Origin: Actinomycetota bacterium
GTDB lineage: Bacteria > Actinomycetota > Actinomycetes > Nanopelagicales > Nanopelagicaceae
DNA length: 33,935 nt
NCBI GenBank assembly: GCA_029978465.1
Contig: JAPOJK010000004.1
Location: 1-33,935 of the forward strand
Reading direction: 5' to 3'
In this document: positions 7,910 through 17,291 of the stretch, piece after piece
Numbering within the stretch: the stretch's first letter is position 1
How the letters are laid out: every line of letters begins with the position of its first letter
Notes under the pieces: model-generated
Seen by the model: only the letters and a program-made list of their open reading frames with translations
Databases searched by the model: none
What the model was told of the DNA's origin: nothing
Made by a program: the position numbers and the translations under genes

Positions 7910-9004
7910 TTAGAAATCCACCTCTGCGGCGGCCTCATCGATCGCAGCAACGAGCGCTGGATCAACCTCAACCGGTACAAAGTGTTCGCGGATCTTGTTC
8001 TCAATATCATTTGCTAGATCTGGGTTATCGAGAAGGAATGCACGTGCATTCTCCTTACCCTGTCCTAGTTGATCAGCCTCGTATGTGTACCAAGCACCGG
8101 ACTTCTTAACGATTCCGATATCTACACCCATGTCAATCAATGAGCCTTCACGTGAGATACCTGTGCCGTAGATGATGTCAAACTCTGCCTGCTTGAAAGG
8201 TGGAGCCATCTTGTTCTTGACTACCTTCACGCGGGTACGGTTACCAACTGATTCTTGGCCATCCTTCAATGTTTCAATACGACGAATATCTAGACGAACT
8301 GATGCGTAGAACTTAAGCGCCTTACCACCAGTAGTTGTCTCAGGAGAACCGAAGAAGACACCGATCTTGTCACGGAGCTGATTAATAAAGATCGCTGTTG
8401 TCTTTGATTGGTGAAGCGCACCAGTAATCTTACGAAGCGCCTGTGACATCAAACGAGCCTGTAGACCCATATGTGAGTCACCCATCTCGCCTTCAATTTC
8501 AGCACGTGGAACAAGTGCTGCAACTGAGTCAACTACAACGAGATCAAGTGCACCTGAACGAACAAGCATGTCCATAATTTCAAGTGCTTGCTCACCTGTG
8601 TCAGGTTGTGAAACAAGTAGTGCATCAATATCGACACCAAGCTTCTTTGCATACTCAGAATCAAATGCATGCTCTGCATCGATGAAGGCACAGATTCCGC
8701 CAGCCTTTTGAGCATTTGCAATTGCGTGCAATGTCAGAGTTGTCTTACCTGATGATTCTGGTCCGTAAATCTCTACAACGCGGCCTCGTGGGAGTCCGCC
8801 AATTCCAAGTGCGATGTCGAGCGCGATTGAACCTGTTGGAATAACTTCGATAACCGCGTTCTGTCGCTCTGACATCTTCATAACTGCGCCTTTACCAAAT
8901 TGACGTTCGATCTGGGCTAGGGCTGTGTCCAACGCTTTATTGCGTTCGCTGTTGGCTTTGTCTTGTGCTGCTTCATTGGCTTTATTGCTTTTTTCAGTAG
9001 CCAC
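7910..9004 (-). CDS. recA: Recombinase RecA
   Basis: [20 protein letters not shown] Walker [34 protein letters not shown]; no intein; GTG start with AAAGGA SD. Confidence 0.99.
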   Translation of the reverse strand: MATEKSNKANEAAQDKANSERNKALDTALAQIERQFGKGAVMKMSERQNAVIEVIPTGSIALDIALGIGGLPRGRVVEIYGPESSGKTTLTLHAIANAQKAGGICAFIDAEHAFDSEYAKKLGVDIDALLVSQPDTGEQALEIMDMLVRSGALDLVVVDSVAALVPRAEIEGEMGDSHMGLQARLMSQALRKITGALHQSKTTAIFINQLRDKIGVFFGSPETTTGGKALKFYASVRLDIRRIETLKDGQESVGNRTRVKVVKNKMAPPFKQAEFDIIYGTGISREGSLIDMGVDIGIVKKSGAWYTYEADQLGQGKENARAFLLDNPDLANDIENKIREHFVPVEVDPALVAAIDEAAAEVDF

Positions 9005-9166
9005 TTACATTCCTTTCGATAGAACGTCCTGCAGTGTGCAGAGCCGTTTGGTGTCGGCCCAGAAGGTACGGAGACCCAACGACGGAGTAGAGATTCTCCA
9101 CATCGAGTGTGGAGAAGAGCTATACGCGGAGGTTGGAACCGCTCTGGCTTTACGAGATAATTCTAT

Positions 9167-9182
9167 CCGAACATCTGTTCGA
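9167..9182. promoter_or_regulatory. LexA-binding SOS box in recA/yaaA divergent region
   Basis: CCGAACATCTGTTCGA versus actinobacterial consensus TCGAACNNNNGTTCGA; 14-bp core CGAAC-ATCT-GTTCG is symmetric. Confidence 0.85.
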
Positions 9183-9237
9183 AAGGTATCAGGCGCCACT
9201 GACAGGAAAGGCTCGTGTCGCCCCCCATACTGAGCCG

Positions 9238-9783
9238 GTGTTGATCCTGCTGCCGCCCTCCGAGAAGAAAGCCGCGGCGCCCGCCCCAGCAATTGAGCTC
9301 TACACGGGGGTCTTATACGCCTCCCTGGGATGGAACACCCTTACCAAGGCACAGCAGAAGCTCGGCCAATCCTCCATCGTGATTATTTCGGCCAGGTACG
9401 GAGCCTTGCGCCCATTAGATCCCATCGAACCGTACAAAGAAAAGATCGTTAATAAGGAGATGGCTCCAAAGGTTGCAGCGGTACTTGATGGGCTCACACC
9501 TTCACTGATTATTGATTGTCGTTCATCGACCTATCAAACGGTGTGGCAATCCCCTATCGAAAAAACGGTAGAGATAAAGATCTTTACAACTGTTGATGGC
9601 GAGAAGAAAGTAATTACCCATATGTCCAAGAAGACTCGTGGAGAAGTTACCAGGTACGTATTACAGTCAACTGTCGTACCGCAAACACCTCAGCAGTTGC
9701 ATGAAATCCTGTCACAAGCTTTTACTTGCACGTTAAATGAAGCGACTTCAAAAGAGCCCTGGGTTTTAGAGGTGTACTGTTAA
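9238..9783 (+). CDS. yaaA: YaaA/DUF328 (UPF0246) family peroxide-stress protein, unusually short
   Basis: GTG start: MLILLPPSEKK...YTGVLYASLGWNTL...IISARYGALRPLDPIEPYKEKI...IIDCRSSTYQTVW...ITHMSKKTRGEVTR; about 181 aa. Confidence 0.82.
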   Translation: MLILLPPSEKKAAAPAPAIELYTGVLYASLGWNTLTKAQQKLGQSSIVIISARYGALRPLDPIEPYKEKIVNKEMAPKVAAVLDGLTPSLIIDCRSSTYQTVWQSPIEKTVEIKIFTTVDGEKKVITHMSKKTRGEVTRYVLQSTVVPQTPQQLHEILSQAFTCTLNEATSKEPWVLEVYC

Positions 9784-10577
9784 ACCAGCTTTGCTGTTCG
9801 TTTAATGAAATCAACTGTCATATCAGGATAGTTCCACATAATCACATGTGCGCAGTTATCAACCACAACCCAATGTGAATGATGCGGTGCAACCTCTTTT
9901 TCCTGAGCTATCTCTTCAGGTAACGTTAGATCGTAATCACCAAAGATAATCGATACATCAACTGTTTCTGGAACATGGGATTGAAACTTTCTTCCACGCA
10001 GTCCATTCCACAGGGGCATATATCCCGTTGAGTTTGCCATCGCCAACACTGAATCCCGACAGGCTTCAAAACTTAACTCTCGCCATAAGTGGGTGATCTT
10101 TTTGTAACCAATCGCTTTGAGCGGTGGCAGATGATATGCAATCCGCATAAAGTGCTGTGAGATTTTCGCAAGAAATCGAGCAAGTAAACTTGGTGGATAC
10201 TTGCCCATCGGAAGCTCATGCCACAATCCAGCTGGAGCAAGGGCTGTAATACTTTTTACCTTTTCTGGTGCAACCGCTCCCATTTCAAGTGCAATCCATC
10301 CACCTAACGAGTTTCCAGCTACATGCATCTGTTGAACCCCGTGGGTCTTGCTCACTTCATCGACGATTGCAGCTGCAAGTGAGTGTGGATCAACCTTTTC
10401 ATCTGGTTCAATCGGTGCCACTCCATGGCCCGGAAGATCAACGGCATAAACAGTAAAGTGCTTAATCAATTGTGGAATCAAACTTTTCCAGATTGTTCCG
10501 GCTGACCCTAAGCCATGTACCAAAACCAAAGCAGGTTTTTTGAGGTCTTCAGTAAATTGGTGAGCAATGATTGGCAT
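9780..10577 (-). CDS. Alpha/beta-fold hydrolase
   Basis: VHGLGSAGTIWKSLIPQL, DLPGHG, AGNSLGGWIALE nucleophile elbow (GNSLGG), FGDYD, DNCAHVIMW. Confidence 0.92.
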   Translation of the reverse strand: MPIIAHQFTEDLKKPALVLVHGLGSAGTIWKSLIPQLIKHFTVYAVDLPGHGVAPIEPDEKVDPHSLAAAIVDEVSKTHGVQQMHVAGNSLGGWIALEMGAVAPEKVKSITALAPAGLWHELPMGKYPPSLLARFLAKISQHFMRIAYHLPPLKAIGYKKITHLWRELSFEACRDSVLAMANSTGYMPLWNGLRGRKFQSHVPETVDVSIIFGDYDLTLPEEIAQEKEVAPHHSHWVVVDNCAHVIMWNYPDMTVDFIKRTAKLV

Positions 10578-10777
10578 TAGTACTTGTATTTTTCAGTCTC
10601 TGTTGGGTGGGCTTTGCAGACCGCTTTCCAAATAACATCGGGCTCAAACCCAGCCGCTAGCGCTTCATTAACGCTCTTACTTCCTAATTCAGATAGAGCA
10701 ATATCTGATGAAAATGAGGCAGCCCAAGAATCCCCAAATGACAGGGTAATTCGTTCGCGAAGATCAGAGATTCGCAA
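10577..10777 (-). CDS. DUF3046 family protein
   Basis: 66 aa [58 protein letters not shown]; matches the small DUF3046 proteins encoded near recA in Actinobacteria. Confidence 0.85.
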   Translation of the reverse strand: MRISDLRERITLSFGDSWAASFSSDIALSELGSKSVNEALAAGFEPDVIWKAVCKAHPTETEKYKY

Positions 10778-11285
10778 TGCCGGTAATTGCTTCTGCTTGT
10801 GCGCGAGATTGTTGTGGGTTAATCGGATGTAGAGCCTGTCCTAAAAGCCAACGTAGCGCTAGCGCGCTCTTTCCTTCACCCAGTAGATGATTCAAGGCAA
10901 TTGCAAAAGCTTTCCATAAATGATCATCATGCTTTGTTAACGCTAATGCTAATTGATCTGGATCCTGAACGCGCATTGCTGCTAACGCTGGATCAGATGA
11001 AACCTGAAGTGAGATTTGCTCAAGGGCCGATGTTGCATCTGGTGCGTTCTGTGCCATTTCTACTAATCGAGCTAACTCTGATTCGCACAGGGCGAGCAGA
11101 ACACTGTCCTTGTCGCGATAATGGTTATACAAAGTTGCACGAGATACCTGTGAAACATCGGCAATCTCAATCATGGACATTTTTTTCAGCCCAGTAGTTG
11201 CAATTAACTCTTTAGTTGCTTCGAGGATTGCGTTTTGTGTACGGCGGTGAGTTGCTACTTGTGGCGCGTACTTATTAAGCGGCAT
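10764..11285 (-). CDS. TetR-family transcriptional regulator
   Basis: [66 protein letters not shown]; start ATG 11285 (track extension to 11348 rejected). Confidence 0.88.
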   Translation of the reverse strand: MPLNKYAPQVATHRRTQNAILEATKELIATTGLKKMSMIEIADVSQVSRATLYNHYRDKDSVLLALCESELARLVEMAQNAPDATSALEQISLQVSSDPALAAMRVQDPDQLALALTKHDDHLWKAFAIALNHLLGEGKSALALRWLLGQALHPINPQQSRAQAEAITGIANL

Positions 11286-11541
11286 CGACAACAGTGAGAG
11301 TGACGCCCTCACGGCTCTTAAGCTCTGATGCAACCTGCGCAAAAACACCTGAGAGTGAAAGACCTAACGCTGTGCAGATCGCGTTGAGAAGTTCTGAGGA
11401 AGCCTCTTTCTGACCGCGCTCAACCTCAGATAGGTAACCGAGAGAGACACGGGCATCGCGGGCAACATCACGCAAGGTGCGACCTTGAGATGTACGAGCA
11501 GCACGAAGGGTTTGTCCAACGGCTTCACGAACTAGAACCAT
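11275..11541 (-). CDS. clgR: ClgR-like XRE/HTH regulator
   Basis: [67 protein letters not shown]...VVDAA; GGGAGG SD 8 nt before ATG 11541; next to cinA as in other Actinobacteria. Confidence 0.85.
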   Translation of the reverse strand: MVLVREAVGQTLRAARTSQGRTLRDVARDARVSLGYLSEVERGQKEASSELLNAICTALGLSLSGVFAQVASELKSREGVTLTVVDAA

Positions 11542-11581
11542 TGTCATTTCCTCCCGTCCTGTCGAACTTTCTATCTGATCT

Positions 11582-12073
11582 TTATGGTCGATGTCTAAGG
11601 ATACGCGCAAAGGTGGCAATCGCGCTCGATGTAGCTGCGTTTCGCACAGATTCACGTTCGCCCGACAAGGAAAGTTCAATGGTCTGACTTATTGGGCCTT
11701 CGATAGCAACCCATACAGCGCCAACTGGGTGTCCATCTAATGGGTTAGGGCCGGCAACTCCCGTTGTTCCGATCGCCCATGTTGTTCCAAAGGATTTAAT
11801 TGCACCCTTAGCCATTGCGACGGCAACCTCTTCGCTAATAACTGTGTGCTTTTGAATAATGGATGGATCTACACCTAAGTGAGAGGTTTTAATCTCATCG
11901 CGGTATGCGGTTACTCCCCCAACAAAAACATCAGATGCTCCAGAGATTGTGACAATCGCTGAACTAACAGCACCTGCAGTTAAGGATTCTGCGGTGCTAA
12001 TTGTTTCACCACGTTGGCGCAGGTGATCAACGATCTCAGCCGCAAAGCCAAGTATCTCCTTTGGAAGCGCCAT
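11582..12073 (-). CDS. CinA C-terminal domain / nicotinamide-nucleotide amidase (PncC-type)
   Basis: [45 protein letters not shown]...[26 protein letters not shown]; only the C-terminal CinA domain is present. Confidence 0.93.
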   Translation of the reverse strand: MALPKEILGFAAEIVDHLRQRGETISTAESLTAGAVSSAIVTISGASDVFVGGVTAYRDEIKTSHLGVDPSIIQKHTVISEEVAVAMAKGAIKSFGTTWAIGTTGVAGPNPLDGHPVGAVWVAIEGPISQTIELSLSGERESVRNAATSSAIATFARILRHRP

Positions 12074-12106
12074 CAAACTTCTCTCTTCTAGCCTAAGCCT
12101 TGTGGG

Positions 12107-12652
12107 TCATGCTTTATGTGTTAGGGCAGATTTTACATAGTACGCACCAGTAAAGATAGTGAGCGCAATAGCTATGTACATAAACCCATCTCGGAACCAG
12201 TACAGGCTTTCATCTAGAGGTAAAACATAGAAACCAACGCCAAAGCCTTGCATCATGGCTTTGATCTTGCCGCCACGGTTGGCCGGAATAACTCCACGCT
12301 TGATGACAGCTAATCTAAAAATTGTAATTCCAATTTCACGGCTTAAAATCACAATTGTCATCCACCATGGCATGCGTCCCAATATGGAAAGAGAAACCAT
12401 CGCGGTACCGATCATGAACTTATCAGCTACTGGATCCAGAAACTTTCCAAACTCGGTGATCGTTCCGCGGCTTCTGGCCAACTTGCCATCTAAAACATCT
12501 GACATACCCAGTGCAAAGAAAACACACCACGAGATGTACTGCCAAGTGGTGTCATCTCCACCATTTTTGAAAAGTGTGTAAGCACCGACCGGCACAAAAA
12601 CCAATCGCATGACGGTGATGAAATTAGGAGTTATGAAAGCTGGTAACTTCAT
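12107..12652 (-). CDS. pgsA: CDP-diacylglycerol--glycerol-3-phosphate 3-phosphatidyltransferase
   Basis: [35 protein letters not shown]-alcohol phosphotransferase motif; multiple TM segments. Confidence 0.93.
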   Translation of the reverse strand: MKLPAFITPNFITVMRLVFVPVGAYTLFKNGGDDTTWQYISWCVFFALGMSDVLDGKLARSRGTITEFGKFLDPVADKFMIGTAMVSLSILGRMPWWMTIVILSREIGITIFRLAVIKRGVIPANRGGKIKAMMQGFGVGFYVLPLDESLYWFRDGFMYIAIALTIFTGAYYVKSALTHKA

Positions 12653-14004
12653 ACTGGCTTAGCCACCAAATCCGCACCCATTGAATCAATAACCACGGCG
12701 TCAACATACTGCCCAACTTTAAAATCAGTGCCAATAAAGGTTGTTGTTCCATCAACCTCAGGGCCCTGGTGGGCGGCTCGGCCTTCTTGCAGCTGCTCAT
12801 CCTCAATTAATACTCGAACTGTTTCTCCGATTCGAGCCTGGGCGCGTAAGGAAACCATCTCATCTGCCAATGAAGACAGGGTCTCTACACGTTGTGCGAT
12901 GACATCGGCGTCGACCTTGTCAGATAAGTTAAGGGCTTCGGTATTGTCCTCATCGGAATAACCAAAAACTCCAACCGCATCTAATTTGGCTTGTGTAATG
13001 AAGTTTGCAAGATCATCAAAATCCTCTTGTGTCTCGCCAGGAAAACCAACAATAAAGTTAGATCGAATTCCTGCCTCAGGTGAGAGTGCACGGATCTGAC
13101 TGATTAAATGCAGGAACTTTTCAGTATCTCCAAAGCGGCGCATTCTGCGCAAAACCGTTGGACTTGTGTGCTGGAAAGATAAATCAAAGTACGGTGCAGT
13201 TTTATCGGTAGCGATCATCGCCTGTAACAATGTTGGTCGCATTTCAGCTGGCTGCAGATATGACAGACGTACACGTTCAACCCCTGGAAGTGCTGCAATT
13301 TCAGGCAGAATCTTCTCCATTAATTGAAGATCCCCAAGATCTTTTCCATATGAAGTCGTGTTCTCACTTACAAGGAACATCTCAGAGACGCCATTGTCAG
13401 CTAACCAACGAGCCTCAGCGATAATTTCAGTTGGGCGTCTGGAAATAAATGAGCCACGGAAATATGGAATCGCGCAAAATGAACATCGTCTATCGCAACC
13501 AGATGCAATTTTCAGCGGTGCCCAAGGCGCGTTACCTAAACGTTTGCGTGAGAACTCTTCTTCCTGTCGAGCATCTGCTCGCTCGGCGGGTGCGATAGGA
13601 AGTAGTGCGCGACGATCACGTGGAACATGTGCTTTGTGTGATTCACCGGCAACAATTGATTGCAAACGTGCCGAGATATCTTTGTAATCATCAAAGCCCA
13701 AGATTGCATCCGCCTCAGGCAGAGCTTCTGCAAGTTCATTTCCATATCGTTCAGCCATGCAACCAACGGCAACTACCGCGCGAGTGGTTCCATGACCTTT
13801 AAGTGAGTTAGCCTCCAGCAAGGCATCGACAGAATCTTTTTTCGCTGATTCGATAAAGCCGCAGGTATTTACGAGGGCAACCTCTGCAGATTCAACATCA
13901 TCGACAAGGGTCCAGCCATCGGCAGCTAAACGGCCGGCAAGTTCCTCGGAATCAACTTCATTTCGTGCGCACCCTAAAGTGACAACTGCAACTGTGCGCT
14001 TCAT
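12649..14004 (-). CDS. rimO: Ribosomal protein S12 methylthiotransferase RimO
   Basis: [26 protein letters not shown]; radical-SAM [28 protein letters not shown]-terminal TRAM-like region. Confidence 0.93.
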   Translation of the reverse strand: MKRTVAVVTLGCARNEVDSEELAGRLAADGWTLVDDVESAEVALVNTCGFIESAKKDSVDALLEANSLKGHGTTRAVVAVGCMAERYGNELAEALPEADAILGFDDYKDISARLQSIVAGESHKAHVPRDRRALLPIAPAERADARQEEEFSRKRLGNAPWAPLKIASGCDRRCSFCAIPYFRGSFISRRPTEIIAEARWLADNGVSEMFLVSENTTSYGKDLGDLQLMEKILPEIAALPGVERVRLSYLQPAEMRPTLLQAMIATDKTAPYFDLSFQHTSPTVLRRMRRFGDTEKFLHLISQIRALSPEAGIRSNFIVGFPGETQEDFDDLANFITQAKLDAVGVFGYSDEDNTEALNLSDKVDADVIAQRVETLSSLADEMVSLRAQARIGETVRVLIEDEQLQEGRAAHQGPEVDGTTTFIGTDFKVGQYVDAVVIDSMGADLVAKPV

Positions 14005-14032
14005 TTGCGCAATCTTACAGTGCAAAGAGGGT

Positions 14033-14782
14033 TTAAGAATCTACTCCGTACGACACGCTAACAACCTGACCATCGATACCTAATTGATCCACCTGTGAGC
14101 CATTAACCGATAGATCTACTCCACCTGCATTGCCAACTTTGAGATTTAGCTGTTCTCCACTTGTGAAGGTTTTTGTTACCCCTCGTGAAATCTGGCCACT
14201 AAATAAGACCCGACCATTTGCGTCTGATACAAAGAGCCAACTCTTGGCACGAGTTGCGGTGATGACTACTTCAACACCTACACCAGTAGAAATTGTTGCT
14301 TCATCTGTTGGCTCTTGCTCAACAACCTCAGTTGGTTCTGCGGTTGGCTGGGCTGAAGGTTCTGTGGTTTCTTCTAGAGCGGCAGGAATATCAGTTGCTG
14401 AATTATTTGAAACAATAATTTGTGCAAGCCCTGCGATTACCAAGGTTGAGATAGAGATTGTTACTAAAACTTTCCACGAGACTTTTCTAGCCTCACTTGG
14501 TTCGCGCATCACACTGTTCTCAACTAACAGATCCTGCATAGAACGATCTACATGCATCTGCTCATCTTCAAATGCGGTTAAGAAGATTTGAGGATCTATC
14601 TTAAGTTTTGTGGCGATATTTCTGATATGACCGCGTGCATAAGTTTCGCCGCCGCATTGTGAGAAATTATCTGACTCCATCTGTCGAATCAATGGAACTC
14701 TAATATTTGTGGCTGCCGAAAGATCATCGATGCTAAGGCCAGCATCCTTACGCGCCTTAGTAATCATGGATCCAAGCGACAT
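14033..14782 (-). CDS. RodZ-like HTH membrane protein (HTH_25 + TM + DUF4115)
   Basis: [82 protein letters not shown]; Thr/Glu-rich linker; C-terminal beta-domain. Start 14782 has a GAGGG SD. Confidence 0.87.
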   Translation of the reverse strand: MSLGSMITKARKDAGLSIDDLSAATNIRVPLIRQMESDNFSQCGGETYARGHIRNIATKLKIDPQIFLTAFEDEQMHVDRSMQDLLVENSVMREPSEARKVSWKVLVTISISTLVIAGLAQIIVSNNSATDIPAALEETTEPSAQPTAEPTEVVEQEPTDEATISTGVGVEVVITATRAKSWLFVSDANGRVLFSGQISRGVTKTFTSGEQLNLKVGNAGGVDLSVNGSQVDQLGIDGQVVSVSYGVDS

Positions 14783-14905
14783 GGAACTTCCCTCAATACA
14801 GCTTGTGGTGAGAGTTAATTGTAAGTCGTTGAAGGTCAAGGTGACTAGTGAGAGGTGTGAGGCAAGGGGGTGAACCCCACCTCTTCACGCTTATTTCTCC
14901 GATTG

Positions 14906-17239
14906 TTAATAGTCGCGCAGCGTTGCAAGCACCGAGTCGAGTTCATCAGGCTTTACCAACACGGTGCGAGCTTTAGATCCTTCAGAAGGTCCAACGATTC
15001 CACGAGACTCCATCAGATCCATTAAGCGACCAGCTTTTGCAAAACCAACTCGTAACTTTCTTTGCAACATCGAAGTTGATCCAAACTGAGTACCTACAAC
15101 TAGTTCTACCGCTTGGCATAAAATATCTAAATCATCACCGATCTCTTTATCAACCATCTTCATTTGGTTAACAGGAGCGGTTACATCATCACGGTAGCGC
15201 GGCTTGAGCTGCTTCTTAACATGTGTTGTTACCGCTTCAATTTCACGTTCTGAGACATATGCGCCTTGAATTCGAATCGCACGGCTTGCCCCCATCGGAA
15301 TAAAGAGACCATCTCCCTGACCGACAAGCTTTTCTGCACCTGGGCTATCCAAAATAACGCGACTATCAGCAAGGGAGCTTGTTGCAAAGGAAAGACGTGA
15401 TGGAACATTTGCCTTGATTAATCCAGTAACAACATCTACTGATGGACGCTGTGTTGCCAGCACCAAGTGAATTCCTGCAGAACGTGCAAGCTGTGTAATC
15501 CGAACAACTGATTCTTCAACCTCTTTAGCTGCAACCATCATCAGATCTGCAAGCTCATCAATAATTACAAGTAGGTATGGATAAGGCTCTACCGTCCTGT
15601 CACTACCTTCGGGAACCGTAACCTTTCCTGCACGAACCGCTTTGTTGAAATCATCAATATGTCTAAATCCAAAGGTCGATAGATCCTCGTAACGAAGATC
15701 CATCTCGCGCACTACCCAGGTAAGGGCATCTGCAGCTTTCTTTGGGTTAGTAATAATTGGAGTAATTAAATGCGGAATGCCTTCATACGCATTGAGTTCC
15801 ACCCGCTTGGGATCGATCAACACTAATCGCACATCATCTGGGGTTGCTCGCATTAAAATCGAGGTAATCATTGCGTTAATCATTGAGGACTTACCCGCAC
15901 CGGTTGCTCCCGCAACTAAAAGGTGCGGCATTTTTGCAAGGTTTGCGCAGACAAAGTTGCCTTCAACATCCTTACCCAACGCGACAAGCATGGGGTGTAA
16001 ATCTTGACCAGCAACTGTTGAGCGCAAAACATCACCTAATGCGACGATCTCGCGATCTGTATTGGGGATTTCGATACCGACCGCAGACTTGCCTGGAATC
16101 GGAGAAAGAATTCGAACATCACTACTTGCAACCGCATAGGAAATATTCTTTGCAAGCGCGGTAATTCGCTCCACCTTTACCGCGTTGCCAAGCTCAACCT
16201 CGTAGCGAGTAACCGTTGGACCACGCATAAAGCCGGTGACTCTTGCATCAATATCAAACTGCAAGAAAACCTCAGTCAGGGCGGCAACAACGAGATCATT
16301 GGCCTTGCTCTTGGCCTTTGCTGCAGGTCCTGTTCGCAGTAAATCTGGACCAGGTAACTCATACTTCACATCTGCAGTTAAGAGCAGTTGCTCTGGGCGC
16401 TTTACCGCCACCGTGCTTTCATTGACATGCGTGATTGCAGGAATTGATTCTTCGACGGGGAATTCATCATCAAAGCTTTCCTCGTCGAGCTCCTCTTCCT
16501 CTTCATCAACAGGGGCGTTCCAAGCAGCTACCACTGGTGATTCAAATGGAGGTGTATCTGTTACCTCAAACTCTTCCTCAACCTTTTCGGCTCGCTCTGG
16601 TCGCTTTGACCATAGCCAACTACTTGCCGATGCAATTTTTGTGAACACCTCATTAACAGGTGTAGCGGTAATTACTAAAACACCGAAGATAAAGAGAATA
16701 AATAAAATTGGATAGGTTAGAACAGATGTCATAAGACCAACTAGTGGGGTTGTTACGCCGTAGCCTAACCATCCACCACCATGACGCATCGCGGTTGCAC
16801 CAGTTCCAACAGAACCGTTGAGTAAATGAGCTATACCTGTCGTTGAGAGCAGAAGCGCAAGAGTTCCGATAATTATGCGACCAGTTGCCTTTGAATCCTC
16901 TGGAACTCTAAACAATCTGAAAGCAAAGTAGATAAGAACAATCGGAGCAAAGAATCCAACTCGACCAAAACCGCCATATATAACTGAATACACCGCGCGG
17001 CCAACAACATTATCTGAGTTAAACCATGTTCCCGCTGTTGCGATGAGCGCCAGAATCAAAATGAGAAATGCGATGCCATCTCGTTGATGTGCAGGATCTA
17101 AGTCGCGTGCTCCGCTAGCCAGAAAGCGAACACTGCTTCCTAAAGATTTTGCAATAAAACGCCAAACAGATGCAAGGCCTCTACCTAGAGCGCCGCCAAC
17201 AGCTCCAGTCTTACTTTTCGCCTTTTTTCTTTTAGCCAC
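14906..17239 (-). CDS. ftsK: DNA translocase FtsK/SpoIIIE
   Basis: TM N-terminus; VAGATGAGKSSMINAMITSILMRATPDDVRLVLIDPKRVELNAYEGIPHLITPIITNPKKAADAL; LATQRPSVDVVTGLIKANVPSRLSFATSS. Likely GTG start at 17239 (MAKRKKAKSK). Confidence 0.96.
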   Translation of the reverse strand: MAKRKKAKSKTGAVGGALGRGLASVWRFIAKSLGSSVRFLASGARDLDPAHQRDGIAFLILILALIATAGTWFNSDNVVGRAVYSVIYGGFGRVGFFAPIVLIYFAFRLFRVPEDSKATGRIIIGTLALLLSTTGIAHLLNGSVGTGATAMRHGGGWLGYGVTTPLVGLMTSVLTYPILFILFIFGVLVITATPVNEVFTKIASASSWLWSKRPERAEKVEEEFEVTDTPPFESPVVAAWNAPVDEEEEELDEESFDDEFPVEESIPAITHVNESTVAVKRPEQLLLTADVKYELPGPDLLRTGPAAKAKSKANDLVVAALTEVFLQFDIDARVTGFMRGPTVTRYEVELGNAVKVERITALAKNISYAVASSDVRILSPIPGKSAVGIEIPNTDREIVALGDVLRSTVAGQDLHPMLVALGKDVEGNFVCANLAKMPHLLVAGATGAGKSSMINAMITSILMRATPDDVRLVLIDPKRVELNAYEGIPHLITPIITNPKKAADALTWVVREMDLRYEDLSTFGFRHIDDFNKAVRAGKVTVPEGSDRTVEPYPYLLVIIDELADLMMVAAKEVEESVVRITQLARSAGIHLVLATQRPSVDVVTGLIKANVPSRLSFATSSLADSRVILDSPGAEKLVGQGDGLFIPMGASRAIRIQGAYVSEREIEAVTTHVKKQLKPRYRDDVTAPVNQMKMVDKEIGDDLDILCQAVELVVGTQFGSTSMLQRKLRVGFAKAGRLMDLMESRGIVGPSEGSKARTVLVKPDELDSVLATLRDY

Positions 17240-17246
17240 ACGCACG

Positions 17247-17252
17247 ATCGTA
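17247..17252 (-). promoter_or_regulatory. Candidate -10 element (TACGAT) for a leaderless ftsK transcript
   Basis: Minus strand TACGAT-CGTGCGT-GTG places the expected TSS near GTG 17239. Confidence 0.35.
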
Positions 17253-17291
17253 AAGGGTGAACAATTTGGAACCTACTAGGCGCGCCGTTCT

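Noticed and set aside
7910-9004. Possible RecA intein or insertion
   Set aside because: RecA reads as a continuous 364-aa protein with all motifs at normal spacing.
8925-9292. Overlapping ORFs (+ 8925-9233 and - 9005-9292) spanning the recA upstream region
   Set aside because: Neither resembles a known family; they cover the SOS box and leader hairpins, which explain the sequence better as regulatory DNA.
16236-16715. 159-aa Ser-rich + strand ORF
   Set aside because: Antisense to the acidic Glu-rich linker of FtsK; Ser runs are the complement of Glu codons.
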